A DNA stretch of 57,016 nucleotides, from contig JAEUVS010000152.1 in assembly GCA_016786745.1 (NCBI GenBank), positions 1 to 57,016 of the forward strand. Direction: 5' to 3'. The position numbers were made by a program, and so were the translations under genes. This document shows, one piece after another, positions 41,446 to 50,846 of the stretch. The notes under the pieces were generated by a model. It saw only the letters and a program-made list of their open reading frames with translations. It was not told the DNA's origin and made no database searches. The DNA is from Chitinophagaceae bacterium (GTDB lineage: Bacteria; Bacteroidota; Bacteroidia; Chitinophagales; Chitinophagaceae). Each line of letters opens with the position of its first letter. Position 1 is the first letter of the stretch.

Positions 41446-43005
41446 ATGGATAAACCACTTTACAACGATTCCGGTATAGAGATCAAAAAAGTTTACACCG
41501 GTGATTCGCCGTCATATCACGCAATGAACGAGTTGCCCGGGCAATTTCCATTCACGCGCGGCGTGCAGGCCGACATGTATCGCGGTAAGCCCTGGACGAT
41601 GCGTCAATACGCCGGCTTCAGTACCGCGGAAGAAAGTAACAGGCGGTACCACTACCTGCTTTCGCAGGGAGTAATGGGATTGAGTGTGGCGTTTGACCTT
41701 CCCACACAAATCGGTTACAACAGCGACCATGCACTTGCTGAAGGAGAAGTAGGTAAAGTAGGTGTGGCGATCGACAGCATCGAGGATATGCAAACGCTGT
41801 TCAGGGGCATCAAACTCGAAGATGTATCCACTTCCATGACGATAAACGCAACCGGTTTTATTCTTCTCGCATTGTATGTGGCGGTTGCAAAACAACAGGG
41901 TGCAGATTTGTCGAAGTTGAATGGAACCATTCAGAATGATATTTTGAAAGAATACGCGGCGCGCGGAACATACATCTATCCTCCAAAGCCTTCCATGCGC
42001 ATCATTACCGACATTTTTGAATGGTGCAGCCGCGAAGTACCGAAGTGGAACACTATCTCCATTTCTGGTTATCATATCCGCGAAGCAGGCAGTACCGCCG
42101 TGCAGGAAATTGCTTTTACGCTTAGTAACGGTAAGGCATATGTGAAAGCGGCGCTCGAAAAGGGGCTCGATATTAATGTTTTTGGCAAAAGACTTTCTTT
42201 CTTTTTTAATGCGCACAACAACCTGTTCGAAGAAGTAGCAAAGTTCAGGGCGGCAAGGAGGATGTGGGCCAGAATTATGAAGGAACTGGGAGCGACGGAT
42301 CCAAAGGCAATGATGTTGAGGTTTCATGCGCAGACAGGAGGCAGCACACTCACGGCGCAGCAACCACTAAACAATATTTCACGGGTAACTATACAAACCC
42401 TTGCGGCTGTGTTAGGTGGTACTCAATCGCTTCATACTAACGGTTATGATGAAGCGCTAAGCCTGCCCACTGAAGAAGCGGCACGGATAGCATTGCGTAC
42501 GCAGCAGATCGTTGCTTTTGAAAGTGGTGCAACAGAAACGGTGGACCCGCTGGCAGGGAGCTATTACATTGAATCGCTCACGAACGATGTGGAACGCGAA
42601 GCGGTGTCGCTTATTGAAAGAATTGATGCGATGGGTGGAAGCGTTAGTGCGATAGAGCAGGGATTTATCCAGGAAGAAATAGCGCGCAGCGCTTACCAGT
42701 TTCAAAAGAAAGTGGAAACGAATGAAAAGATAATTGTGGGGATGAACAGGTTTGTTTCAGAAGAAAAAAATTCTGCGCCTGTTTTCAGGGTTGATGATTC
42801 GATACGGCTGGTGCAGTCTGAAAAAATTGAGCGGTTGAAACGACGCCGTGATCCGGCGCGCGTTGACAGCATTCTGCAGACGCTTAACGATTGCGCATCT
42901 TCCGACGATAACATCATGCCGGTAGTACTCGAAGCAGTTGAAAATTATATTACACTCGGTGAAATTGCAGATACTTTGAGAGAAGTTTTTGGGGAATACA
43001 GATGA
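41446..43005 (+). CDS. Methylmalonyl-CoA mutase catalytic subunit without B12-binding domain
   Basis: The 519-residue protein is the TIM-barrel catalytic part of an acyl-CoA mutase. [20 protein letters not shown] and [18 protein letters not shown] line the CoA channel; the Tyr in RQYAGF is the methylmalonyl-type residue where isobutyryl-CoA mutases have Phe. [16 protein letters not shown] carries the B12-proximal His, and [18 protein letters not shown] is typical. It stops before the DXHXXG cobalamin-binding domain, so it should need a separate small B12-binding subunit, as in archaeal-type mutases; none is in the window. It interconverts succinyl-CoA and methylmalonyl-CoA. Confidence 0.9.
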   Translation: MDKPLYNDSGIEIKKVYTGDSPSYHAMNELPGQFPFTRGVQADMYRGKPWTMRQYAGFSTAEESNRRYHYLLSQGVMGLSVAFDLPTQIGYNSDHALAEGEVGKVGVAIDSIEDMQTLFRGIKLEDVSTSMTINATGFILLALYVAVAKQQGADLSKLNGTIQNDILKEYAARGTYIYPPKPSMRIITDIFEWCSREVPKWNTISISGYHIREAGSTAVQEIAFTLSNGKAYVKAALEKGLDINVFGKRLSFFFNAHNNLFEEVAKFRAARRMWARIMKELGATDPKAMMLRFHAQTGGSTLTAQQPLNNISRVTIQTLAAVLGGTQSLHTNGYDEALSLPTEEAARIALRTQQIVAFESGATETVDPLAGSYYIESLTNDVEREAVSLIERIDAMGGSVSAIEQGFIQEEIARSAYQFQKKVETNEKIIVGMNRFVSEEKNSAPVFRVDDSIRLVQSEKIERLKRRRDPARVDSILQTLNDCASSDDNIMPVVLEAVENYITLGEIADTLREVFGEYR

Positions 43006-43028
43006 CGGGCACCGTCGATGACCTTCGG

Positions 43029-44684
43029 TCACTTCCCCTTCTTCGCCCAATCATCACGAAGAGTGGCTGTTCGGTTGAACACCAGTTTTTCTTTCGTTGA
43101 ATCTTTGTCGAGATAGAAATATCCTTTTCTTAAAAACTGGTAACGCTCTTCGGCGCTTGCATCCAGTAATCCCGGTTCAGCATAAGCGTTTACAACGTCA
43201 AGAGAATGCGGATTGAGATAATCCTTGAAGTCACCATCTTCATTCGAAGGATCTTCAACCTTAAATAATCTGTCGTATAAACGCAACTCAACATTTACCG
43301 CATGAGGTACACTCACCCAATGCAAGGTTCCCCTGACATTAATACCGGACGTATCCGCTCCGCTTTTACTTTCAGGAAGGTATGTGCATTTTATTTCCGT
43401 TACCTCTCCTTTATTATCTTTAACTACATCATCGCAACGGATAATGTACGCACTTTTCAACCTCACCATTTGTCCCGGTGAAAGCCTGAAATATTTCTTT
43501 GGAGGGTTCTCCATGAAATCTTCCCGTTCGATATAAAGTTCTCCGGAAAATTCAATATCACGCGTTCCCGCATTTGGATCTTCAGGATTTTCTTCGCCTT
43601 TAATTATTTCTGATTGTCCGGCAGGATAATTAGTTACCGACACCTTCACCGGATCGAATACCACCATCCTGCGCAACGCAATCTTGTTCAGATGTTCGCG
43701 GATAAAAAATTCCAGCAACCCGATATCAATAATATTCTCCCTCTTGGCCACACCAATTCTATCGCAAAAATTGCGGATACTTTCCGGCGTATAACCTCTG
43801 CGCCTGAAACCGCTTATTGTAGGCATGCGGGGATCATCCCAACCGGTTACATGTTTTTCATTCACCAGTTGTATTAGCTTTCGTTTACTCAACACCGTGT
43901 AGTTCAGGTTGAGCCTTGCGAACTCATATTGTTTTGAAGGATATATTTCAAGATTCTCGATAAGCCAATCGTACAGCGGGCGATGCGGAACAAATTCAAG
44001 CGTACATATTGAATGCGTAATGTTTTCAATACTGTCACTCTGCCCATGTGCAAAATCGTACATCGGGTAAATCGCCCAGTCGTCGCCGGTGCGGTGATGA
44101 TGTGTTCGTTTAATCCTGTAGATAATAGGGTCGCGCATGTGCATGTTGGGCGAAGCCATATCGATCTTCGCACGAAGCGTTCTTGATCCATCTTCAAACT
44201 CACCCTCTTTCATGCGGCGAAACAAATCGAGATTCTCTTCAACGGTCCTGTTTCTGAATGGGCTTTCCTTACCCGGTTCAGTTGGAGTGCCCTTCAGTTC
44301 CGCGATTTGCTCGGAATTCATGTCATCTACATATGCCAGTCCTTTTTTTATCAGCTTTACGGCAAATTCATAAAGGGTGTCGAAATAATCGGAAGCATAC
44401 AGTTCGTTCTTCCAATCGAATCCGAGCCATTCTACATCCTCCTTAATACTCTCCACATATTCGGTTTCTTCTGTAGAAGGGTTGGTATCGTCGAAGCGAA
44501 GGTTGGTGTAGCCTCCGTATTTTTTTGTAAGTCCAAAATTCAGGCAGATGCTCTTCGCATGTCCAATATGCAGGTAACCGTTAGGTTCGGGGGGGAAGCG
44601 CGTAATAATTTGTGTGTACTTTCCTGCCTTTAGGTCCTCTTCAATAATTTCTTCTAAAAAATTAAGACTTTTTTCGTCACTCAT
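43029..44684 (-). CDS. glnS: Glutaminyl-tRNA synthetase
   Basis: GlnRS (551 residues, normal length) charges tRNA-Gln directly. The class-I HIGH motif is at residues 39-42 in [14 protein letters not shown], followed by FDDTNP. The KMSKS equivalent is VLSKRKL, with [21 protein letters not shown] just after. The C-terminal anticodon-binding beta-barrels include [23 protein letters not shown]. Presence of GlnS implies that Gln-tRNA need not come from GatCAB. It is divergent from the small basic protein gene by 45 bases. Confidence 0.96.
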   Translation of the reverse strand: MSDEKSLNFLEEIIEEDLKAGKYTQIITRFPPEPNGYLHIGHAKSICLNFGLTKKYGGYTNLRFDDTNPSTEETEYVESIKEDVEWLGFDWKNELYASDYFDTLYEFAVKLIKKGLAYVDDMNSEQIAELKGTPTEPGKESPFRNRTVEENLDLFRRMKEGEFEDGSRTLRAKIDMASPNMHMRDPIIYRIKRTHHHRTGDDWAIYPMYDFAHGQSDSIENITHSICTLEFVPHRPLYDWLIENLEIYPSKQYEFARLNLNYTVLSKRKLIQLVNEKHVTGWDDPRMPTISGFRRRGYTPESIRNFCDRIGVAKRENIIDIGLLEFFIREHLNKIALRRMVVFDPVKVSVTNYPAGQSEIIKGEENPEDPNAGTRDIEFSGELYIEREDFMENPPKKYFRLSPGQMVRLKSAYIIRCDDVVKDNKGEVTEIKCTYLPESKSGADTSGINVRGTLHWVSVPHAVNVELRLYDRLFKVEDPSNEDGDFKDYLNPHSLDVVNAYAEPGLLDASAEERYQFLRKGYFYLDKDSTKEKLVFNRTATLRDDWAKKGK

Positions 44685-44729
44685 ACTGCCTGTTTATTGG
44701 GCAACGAAGATACAAACAGTATATTTACA

Positions 44730-44906
44730 ATGAAAAACGATCAAGGTATGGGACTACTCACTCCAAAGAATAATAAAGGCGGAAAGAAAAATAATAAGCA
44801 GAAAGGTGGCGCCTCGGCGCAGGGTTCTCAATTTATGAAACAGAACTCCAAACCTTCCGGCATTACCAAGAAACCGGTGAAAACCGGGGGCGCAAGAGGA
44901 AGCTAA
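44730..44906 (+). CDS. Small Lys/Gly-rich basic protein
   Basis: ATG 44730 gives 58 residues; the frame could start at a TTG at 44697 but that lies in the glnS promoter gap. The product is strongly basic and low in complexity: LLTPKNNKGGKKNNKQKGG, then QFMKQNSKPSGITKKPVKTGGARGS. No hydrophobic segment is present, so it is probably cytoplasmic and disordered, perhaps nucleic-acid binding. The stop is three bases before the AraC gene, suggesting one transcript. No function can be assigned. Confidence 0.55.
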   Translation: MKNDQGMGLLTPKNNKGGKKNNKQKGGASAQGSQFMKQNSKPSGITKKPVKTGGARGS

Positions 44907-44909
44907 ACC

Positions 44910-45734
44910 GTGATTTATAAAATCATTCAACCATCCTCTCATTTACAACAATTTGTAAAAGACTATTTGTTGTTGCATTTTGTATTCGAAAAAAATGCAC
45001 CGCCGCCTGTAAAACCTTTTCCGGCAAGTACACTGCAATGCCTGGTTTTTTATGTGAAGGGCGATGTAACGGCATATGATCCATCTGCACGTATCACTAC
45101 CACCTTTCCCGGGACAGCTATCAATGGTTCAATAACATCAAGACTCGACTTTAGCGTATCGCACGATTGCCTGTTGTTATCAATAGCCTTTCACCCGTAC
45201 GCTTTATCGAAATTTCTACACATGCCGCTGACTGAATTCGTGAACGAAAGAGTGGATGCAGAAGCAATCCTGAATCCTGAAATACACCAGGTGCGGGAGC
45301 AAATGGCAAATGCGCCCGGCTACGAAAGCATTGTACAAATTGCCGAAAAATACCTTTGGAAGCGCATACAAAACCTAAAAGACGACTTTCATCCAATTGA
45401 TAACGTTGCTCGCCTGATGTCGGAAAATAGGGCTGGCTTAAGTGTCGAAAAGATGGCGCGCCTTGCCTGTTTGTCAACCAGCCAGTTTGAGCGCAGATTT
45501 GTGCAATTGACAGGCATCACTCCAAGACTCTATATGCGCATCAATCGCTTTCATAAAGCTTATCAACTTAAAGACCAGAATCCCGGGATGGATTGGCTGC
45601 GGATAGCCGTTGAATCAGGTTATCACGACTACCAGCATCTGGCAAAAGACTTCAAACAATTTTCGAACGTTACCCCACCCTCCCTACTGAATGCGCAGGC
45701 ACAATCGCCGGAAAGAATTTTAGGCATAGCCTGA
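44910..45734 (+). CDS. AraC-family transcriptional regulator
   Basis: The 274-residue protein begins at GTG 44910. Its N-terminal half (about 1-165) resembles the DUF6597-type sensor domain (HLQQFVKDYLLLHFVFE, GSITSRLDFSVSHDCLLLSIAFHPYALSKFLHMPLTEFVN). The C-terminal 100 residues hold two HTH motifs: LSVEKMARLACLSTSQFERRFVQLTGITPRLYMRINRFHKA and WLRIAVESGYHDYQHLAKDFKQFSNVTP. The target is unknown; the cupin gene 80 bases downstream in the same direction is a candidate. Confidence 0.87.
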   Translation: MIYKIIQPSSHLQQFVKDYLLLHFVFEKNAPPPVKPFPASTLQCLVFYVKGDVTAYDPSARITTTFPGTAINGSITSRLDFSVSHDCLLLSIAFHPYALSKFLHMPLTEFVNERVDAEAILNPEIHQVREQMANAPGYESIVQIAEKYLWKRIQNLKDDFHPIDNVARLMSENRAGLSVEKMARLACLSTSQFERRFVQLTGITPRLYMRINRFHKAYQLKDQNPGMDWLRIAVESGYHDYQHLAKDFKQFSNVTPPSLLNAQAQSPERILGIA

Positions 45735-45814
45735 AAGTTGCGGATTTTTTACCACCAACGCAGCATTGCGACAATCTATTTTTGTTCTGTATTCATCAAC
45801 ACTAAGGTTACGTT

Positions 45815-46375
45815 ATGAAACGTCGCAATTTTCTTCATGGTACATTAACTGCATTGGCTATCCCAGGGATCACTGTGCCTGCATATCCACGATATCTACC
45901 GCCTAAAAAGGCTTTCAAGGTAAACTCATTGGAAACGCGGTACAAGGAAAAAATAATAATAACCGGAGCACCGATCGATTTCAAACTATTGAGCAACGAC
46001 ACAGAAGATCGTTTATCAGTCTTTATCAGCACCAACAACAGAAAAGGATTTGGTCCGCCGTTGCACCTGCATCATTCTTTCGATGAGTTCTTTTGCGTCC
46101 TGGAAGGCGAATTCCTGTTTCAATTAGACGATGAAGTTCTTTCCCTGAACAATGGCGACACGTTATTCATTCCCCGCGAAGTGAAACATTGCTTTAACTA
46201 TAATGGTAAAACATCCGGCACTCTGCTGGTGGGTATTTCACCTGCCAAAGGAATGGAGAAATATTTTTCGGAGATGGGTAAATTGTTGACCACACAAGGC
46301 ATTCCCGACATGGCAGCCATACATGAGCTGTTTAAATCATACGACTCCGAACTGCTGGGCCCCCCAATGAAATAA
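45815..46375 (+). CDS. Exported cupin-domain protein
   Basis: The 186-residue protein starts with MKRRNFLHGTLTALAIPGITVPAYP, a Tat-like signal (RR-N-F followed by a hydrophobic stretch). It contains one cupin barrel: PPLHLHHSFDEFFCVLEGEFLFQLDDE (motif 1 with His/His/Glu metal ligands) and GDTLFIPREVKHCFNYNG (motif 2 with the fourth His). Metal-dependent dioxygenase, isomerase or sensory roles are all possible. It follows the AraC regulator and is convergent with the plug-domain gene. Confidence 0.78.
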   Translation: MKRRNFLHGTLTALAIPGITVPAYPRYLPPKKAFKVNSLETRYKEKIIITGAPIDFKLLSNDTEDRLSVFISTNNRKGFGPPLHLHHSFDEFFCVLEGEFLFQLDDEVLSLNNGDTLFIPREVKHCFNYNGKTSGTLLVGISPAKGMEKYFSEMGKLLTTQGIPDMAAIHELFKSYDSELLGPPMK

Positions 46376-46393
46376 TTAAGAACTACAACAGGT

Positions 46394-48808
46394 TTACTCA
46401 AAAATCTTTTCTATCCTGGTCAGCCTACCCTGCTCATCGCAGCCTTCAATCACAATCCTGAAGCGTTTTGTAACATCGTTGTTGTAAAAGGTAAATAACT
46501 GTCTTCGGGTAGTCTTGTCAGTTAGTACAAACGGGTTCCAGTACAACGTAGCGCGGTAATCGCCTTCAGTGTGGCGCTCATCATATTTTGAGTAATCGGG
46601 CGAATAGAATTCTTTGTAAGAATTATATCCCGGGATACTTGCAAAGTCAAGACCCTTTACATCGGGATTGTAAACGTTCGTTCCTTTCTTCGTGTACACC
46701 GCTATCGCACCACCAGCGCCACCGCCCGATGATCCGAAGAACGGCGGACGAAACACTTTAATATATGCAACATCGGCCATGTTGAGGTTCTGGATAAAGG
46801 AAACATCCGATTGCATTTCGTTAAGGTACAATTGCGGCACACTTCCACGCCACGACATCTGCGCCTGTGTGCCCATGCCGGTAATCTGCAGGCCAGCAAC
46901 CCTTCCCTGCAAATAATTCAACACCGACATAGCTCCCTGGGCCGATATGTCGTCGCTCACATCGAAACTATATGCGTCGCCGCCGGCAAATAACCCGGTA
47001 GCATATTGCTCGTCGAGGATTTGCGTTTTCGACTTCTGCCGCGCGGTTACAGTAACACTTTCAAGCGTTTGTACCTTTCTGCGCGCATCGAGCACGGCCA
47101 TGTTTTTTTCAGACAGCGCAATATTGCCTGCCAATATTTCTTTCGGCGGCATTATCGACCGGTAAACAAGATTAGTATCGTACTTTAAACTGAATGGGCC
47201 CTTCAGTAAATTATTCCTGATGTCGAAATTCGCGCGCGATGTGAGAATTTTGTCTTTATCGTTGTTGAACTGATAATACAATTTCGCTGTGTCAAAAAAC
47301 AGTAACCCGGAAATAGAAAATGTTCCGTCGTTACTAACAGGTACCTGCAAAAATTCCTGCCGCTTGTTTACTTCCAGGATTGCAGTTAATTCTTTATTGA
47401 TTAACTCCGTTTTATTGAGGCCATTTATTTTCCCATTTACCACCATGTAATCCGCGGGCTGGTGTGGTGTGGCAGGAAATTTTCCGGCGAGTACTTCTTC
47501 CCATTTAAACCTTCTCCAACCATTGGTCATCATAACAAGGTCGAGGTGATTTCTTACAGAATCCGCCTCGCTTGAAAAGTAATATGCCGGGTTGTGTACA
47601 TATCCTTTTATATCGCTGGTGAGAAGTACATTGGAATAGATATCGTCTTCTCCTTCAACATGCGGGTTGAGTGTGGCATCCGTAACCGATATGGATAAAT
47701 TGGTACGGATGGTGTCGGGAACGTCGACCTGTATTACATTCTTCTTTCTTTTCTCGAACGATTTCAGCGGACCATTCAGATCGGTGATAAAATAATAATC
47801 CTGCTTGTTTACGAATACAATTCTTTCGGCAAGCGGTTTTTTATCTGGTGAGAAAATCGTCAGCTGCAGAATTCCCGCAGGAAGGTTTTCTATAGGAATT
47901 ACGCCACCAACTGTTGGACCTTTTGAAACATTTGCATTGGCCATGTATACCATCTGCTGCTGTATCTGTCCTACAATCGTAACTGTCGGGTAAGGACTTT
48001 CCCCTTCGGGCCGTGATATCATAAAACGCACACCCGACGCATCCTGCGTAACAGTCAATGCAAATCCATTCTTCCGCGCGTCAGGTAAAGGAGTTACCTG
48101 CGCTTTTCCTGACGCATCTTTCCAGCTTGCCTTATACTGCTCATTCGAAGCCGGCTTAAGCGTAAAAAAGCCCATGCCATTGTGCATGGTCGAAAATTTT
48201 ACAACGGATGTTCCCTTGCTGTCGAGTATGTCGCCGCTCACTTTATATGGCAGTCCGCGAATATCCGTTGCCTTAAACGCCACACGCGATTCTACACCCT
48301 GCACCATGTCACCTCCCTCGGGAAAAAACTGAAGAAAATTTTTAGGAGCGCTTTTCTTTACTGTTGCAGGTTTTTCCTGTATTACAGGAATGGCTTTTAC
48401 ATACAAAAATGAAGAATCGAAATTGAGCATCCAATCGGTATACGCTTTTATATATACGTGCGATGAAGTGAGGTTTGCAGGCAGATCGAACGATGCGGCA
48501 GCGCTCGACACTTCAACAGGAGCTATTTTTCTATCGATGATTTTTCCTTTGTCATCTATAAGATCCGCGTAAACAGTTTTACTGATCAGCGACGGCATAT
48601 TCGCCGCGAAAATGTACACCTTGAACCAGATAGTTTCGCCGGGATTATAAAACGACCTGTCGAAATGCAGGTAAAGTTTCTCCTGCGGATAGCGCGTATC
48701 CAGCGTGTTCAGTACAGTATCATATTGGGCGCGGGCGACGGAAAAAAAAGCCGTGACCATCACCACCAGCGAAATACACAAGATCCTTTTCCCTGAAAAT
48801 CTATTCAT
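46394..48808 (-). CDS. Outer-surface protein with MG2-like domains and TonB plug-like domain
   Basis: From ATG at 48806-48808 the protein has 804 residues with a signal peptide (cleavage after ARA, residue 27). The N-terminal part resembles alpha-2-macroglobulin MG2 domains: YPQEKLYLHFDRSFYNPGETIWFKVYIF and SSHVYIKAYTDWMLNFDSSF. Residues about 620-730 look like a TonB-receptor plug: SVLNYLQGRVAGLQITGMG, VSFIQNLNMADVAYIKVFRPPFFGSSGGGAGGAIAVYTKKG. There is no 22-strand beta-barrel behind it. Such plug-bearing MG2 proteins occur in Bacteroidota; function is unknown. It starts four bases after yggS and may be cotranscribed with it. Confidence 0.82.
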   Translation of the reverse strand: MNRFSGKRILCISLVVMVTAFFSVARAQYDTVLNTLDTRYPQEKLYLHFDRSFYNPGETIWFKVYIFAANMPSLISKTVYADLIDDKGKIIDRKIAPVEVSSAAASFDLPANLTSSHVYIKAYTDWMLNFDSSFLYVKAIPVIQEKPATVKKSAPKNFLQFFPEGGDMVQGVESRVAFKATDIRGLPYKVSGDILDSKGTSVVKFSTMHNGMGFFTLKPASNEQYKASWKDASGKAQVTPLPDARKNGFALTVTQDASGVRFMISRPEGESPYPTVTIVGQIQQQMVYMANANVSKGPTVGGVIPIENLPAGILQLTIFSPDKKPLAERIVFVNKQDYYFITDLNGPLKSFEKRKKNVIQVDVPDTIRTNLSISVTDATLNPHVEGEDDIYSNVLLTSDIKGYVHNPAYYFSSEADSVRNHLDLVMMTNGWRRFKWEEVLAGKFPATPHQPADYMVVNGKINGLNKTELINKELTAILEVNKRQEFLQVPVSNDGTFSISGLLFFDTAKLYYQFNNDKDKILTSRANFDIRNNLLKGPFSLKYDTNLVYRSIMPPKEILAGNIALSEKNMAVLDARRKVQTLESVTVTARQKSKTQILDEQYATGLFAGGDAYSFDVSDDISAQGAMSVLNYLQGRVAGLQITGMGTQAQMSWRGSVPQLYLNEMQSDVSFIQNLNMADVAYIKVFRPPFFGSSGGGAGGAIAVYTKKGTNVYNPDVKGLDFASIPGYNSYKEFYSPDYSKYDERHTEGDYRATLYWNPFVLTDKTTRRQLFTFYNNDVTKRFRIVIEGCDEQGRLTRIEKIFE

Positions 48809-48812
48809 GCAG

Positions 48813-49493
48813 CTAAGATAATTGCTTTCTCTCACCGAATACCATGCTTCCAATCCGTACCATATTACTACCTGCCTTTAACGCCAGTTTGTAATCGGCA
48901 CTCATACCCATGGAAAGATATTTAAAATGAAAGTTTGGAGTTTGAACGTGTAAATATTTATCGTAAAGCACCGACAGGTATTTCATTTCTGCCGCCACCA
49001 CGGCCGACTCATCTGTGAGCGTAGCCATTCCCATCAGTCCCGATACCATAATATGATTCATCTCATTCATTTCGGCGGCATGTGTTATACCTGTTACCAT
49101 TTCATCGAGCTCTTCTTCGCTCAACCCGAATTTGGTGTCTTCCTTTGCGATATGCACCTGCAGCAGGCAATTAATTTTCCTTCCAATCTTTTTTCCCTGC
49201 CTGTCTATCTCCATTAATAATTTAAAGCTGTCAACGCTTTGAATCATGTGAATAAACGGCGCGATGTATTTTATTTTGTTCGACTGCAGGTGACCGATAA
49301 AATGCCAGTTGATGTCGGGAGGAAGCTGAACGTGTTTTTCAATGAGCTCCTGCACGTAGTTTTCTCCGAAATCAAGGTGCCCGAAATTATAAAGATGGCG
49401 GATGCTGCTGACAGGTTGCAACTTCGACACAGCAACAAGGGTTGTGTTGCTTCCGAGAGAATCTTTGAATTGCCGGTACTGTTCACTGTTCAT
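48813..49493 (-). CDS. YggS/PLPBP-family pyridoxal-phosphate-binding protein
   Basis: The 226-residue single-domain alanine-racemase-fold protein carries the PLP lysine in TLVAVSKLQP (Lys24). It also has LDFGENYVQELIEKH, WHFIGHLQSNKIKYI and the C-terminal LSMGMSADYKLALKAGSNMVRIGSMVFGER phosphate loop. Members control PLP homeostasis rather than racemise amino acids. It is followed closely by the plug-domain gene. Confidence 0.93.
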   Translation of the reverse strand: MNSEQYRQFKDSLGSNTTLVAVSKLQPVSSIRHLYNFGHLDFGENYVQELIEKHVQLPPDINWHFIGHLQSNKIKYIAPFIHMIQSVDSFKLLMEIDRQGKKIGRKINCLLQVHIAKEDTKFGLSEEELDEMVTGITHAAEMNEMNHIMVSGLMGMATLTDESAVVAAEMKYLSVLYDKYLHVQTPNFHFKYLSMGMSADYKLALKAGSNMVRIGSMVFGERKQLS

Positions 49494-49528
49494 AGGGGCA
49501 AAGTTAAGTATTAGGAAAAACCGGCCGC

Positions 49529-50686
49529 TTAGTGATCGATCACCGCCCTGCTGATTACCATACGCTGTACTTCACTCGTTCCCTCGTAAATCTGGGTAAT
49601 TTTTGCGTCGCGCATAAGTCGCTCGACGTGATATTCTTTAACATATCCATAACCTCCATGAATTTGTACAGCTTCCACTGTTGCCCACATCGCGGTTTCA
49701 GATGAAAATACTTTCGCCATCGAAGAACTTACCGAGTAATCCTGGTTATTATCCTTATCCCACGCAGCCTTCAGGCATAGTAACCGCGATGCATCGATGC
49801 GCGTTGCCATATCGGCGAGCTTAAATTGAATTGCCTGGTGCATGTTGATTGGTTTGCCGAACGCGTATCGCTCCTGCGAATATTTCAAGGCAAGTTCATA
49901 CGCTCCCGCCGCAATTCCCAATGCCTGGGCCGCGATGCCAATCCGGCCGCCCGCGAGTGCTTTCATTGCGAATACAAAACCAAATCCATCTTCCCCTATC
50001 CTGTTCTCTTTCGGCACTTTTACATTTTCAAAAATTATCGAATGCGTATCGCTGGCGCGAATACCCATTTTATTTTCCTTGCTACCAACAGTAACACCGG
50101 GCCAATTTTTTTCAACTATCAGTGCATTGATTCCTTTGCTTCCTTTTTTTGCATCGGTTTGTGCCATCACGATATATACGGATGCAGTACCGCCATTGGT
50201 GATCCAGTTTTTTGTTCCGTTCAGGAGGTAATGGTCGCCCATCTCAATGGCAGTGGTTCGCTGCGACGTTGCATCGCTTCCAGCCTCGGGTTCGCTCAGT
50301 AAAAAAGCGCCGATAAATAATTTATCGTTCACGATGCCGCGCGCAAGCGGCGCGAGATATTTTTGTTTCTGCTCTTCGGTACAATATTGTTCGAGCCCCC
50401 AGCACACAAGCGAATTGTTTACGCTCATGCAAACGCTTACGCTTGCATCTATCTTACTAATTTCTTCCATTGCCAATACGTAGCTAACGGTATCGAGACC
50501 TGCACCACCATATTTCGGATCCACCATCATACCCATAAAACCAAGCGATGCGAGTTTTTTCACCTGGTCGTAAGGAAATTGCTGACGTTCGTCTCTTTCA
50601 ATTACTCCGGGTAAACATTCGTTTACCGCGAAATCTTTCGCGGCTTTGCGAATCATTTGCTGTTCTTCGGTAAAATCGAAAAGCAT
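49529..50686 (-). CDS. Short/medium-chain acyl-CoA dehydrogenase
   Basis: The 385-residue FAD enzyme has the standard acyl-CoA dehydrogenase order: LSEPEAGSDATSQRTTA and NWITNGGTASVYIVMAQTD (FAD/substrate), ERYAFGKPINMHQAIQFKLADM, QIHGGYGYVKEYHVERLMRDAKITQIYEGTSEVQRMVI. The catalytic Glu is in YEGTSE near residue 368, as in butyryl-CoA dehydrogenases. It is a single gene divergent from sucC; its predicted promoter overlaps a perfect palindrome (50742-50755). Confidence 0.93.
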   Translation of the reverse strand: MLFDFTEEQQMIRKAAKDFAVNECLPGVIERDERQQFPYDQVKKLASLGFMGMMVDPKYGGAGLDTVSYVLAMEEISKIDASVSVCMSVNNSLVCWGLEQYCTEEQKQKYLAPLARGIVNDKLFIGAFLLSEPEAGSDATSQRTTAIEMGDHYLLNGTKNWITNGGTASVYIVMAQTDAKKGSKGINALIVEKNWPGVTVGSKENKMGIRASDTHSIIFENVKVPKENRIGEDGFGFVFAMKALAGGRIGIAAQALGIAAGAYELALKYSQERYAFGKPINMHQAIQFKLADMATRIDASRLLCLKAAWDKDNNQDYSVSSSMAKVFSSETAMWATVEAVQIHGGYGYVKEYHVERLMRDAKITQIYEGTSEVQRMVISRAVIDH

Positions 50687-50715
50687 ACGGTTTCAGGATT
50701 TTGTATTGAATGCAG

Positions 50716-50723
50716 CAAAAATA
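50716..50723 (-). promoter_or_regulatory. Predicted -7 element of the acyl-CoA dehydrogenase gene
   Basis: TATTTTTG on the minus strand is an exact TAnnTTTG match, about 30 bases from the start codon. A TTG lies about 22 bases upstream, inside the palindrome at 50742-50755. Confidence 0.55.
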
Positions 50724-50741
50724 TACGTTTTTCTACAGGAA

Positions 50742-50755
50742 CTAACAATTGTTAG
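50742..50755. promoter_or_regulatory. Perfect 14-base palindrome, candidate operator
   Basis: CTAACAATTGTTAG is perfectly self-complementary and overlaps the predicted -33 region of the acyl-CoA dehydrogenase promoter, within the divergent gap to sucC. This fits a dimeric repressor site (for example of the TetR type common for fatty-acid genes), but no cognate regulator is in the neighbourhood. Confidence 0.45.
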
Positions 50756-50846
50756 CGGAGCCTGTTTTTTCGCCCCTGCTTTATCTGCGAAACAATTGTC
50801 CCAAAACTGCTAATTTCGCTTCGCTTTTTAACTGTAAATCAATTTT

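Noticed and set aside
41512..42363. 283-codon leftward frame opposite the mutase gene
   Set aside because: Antisense to strongly conserved mutase sequence; composition (many Cys, His, Arg) and lack of any domain point to a shadow.
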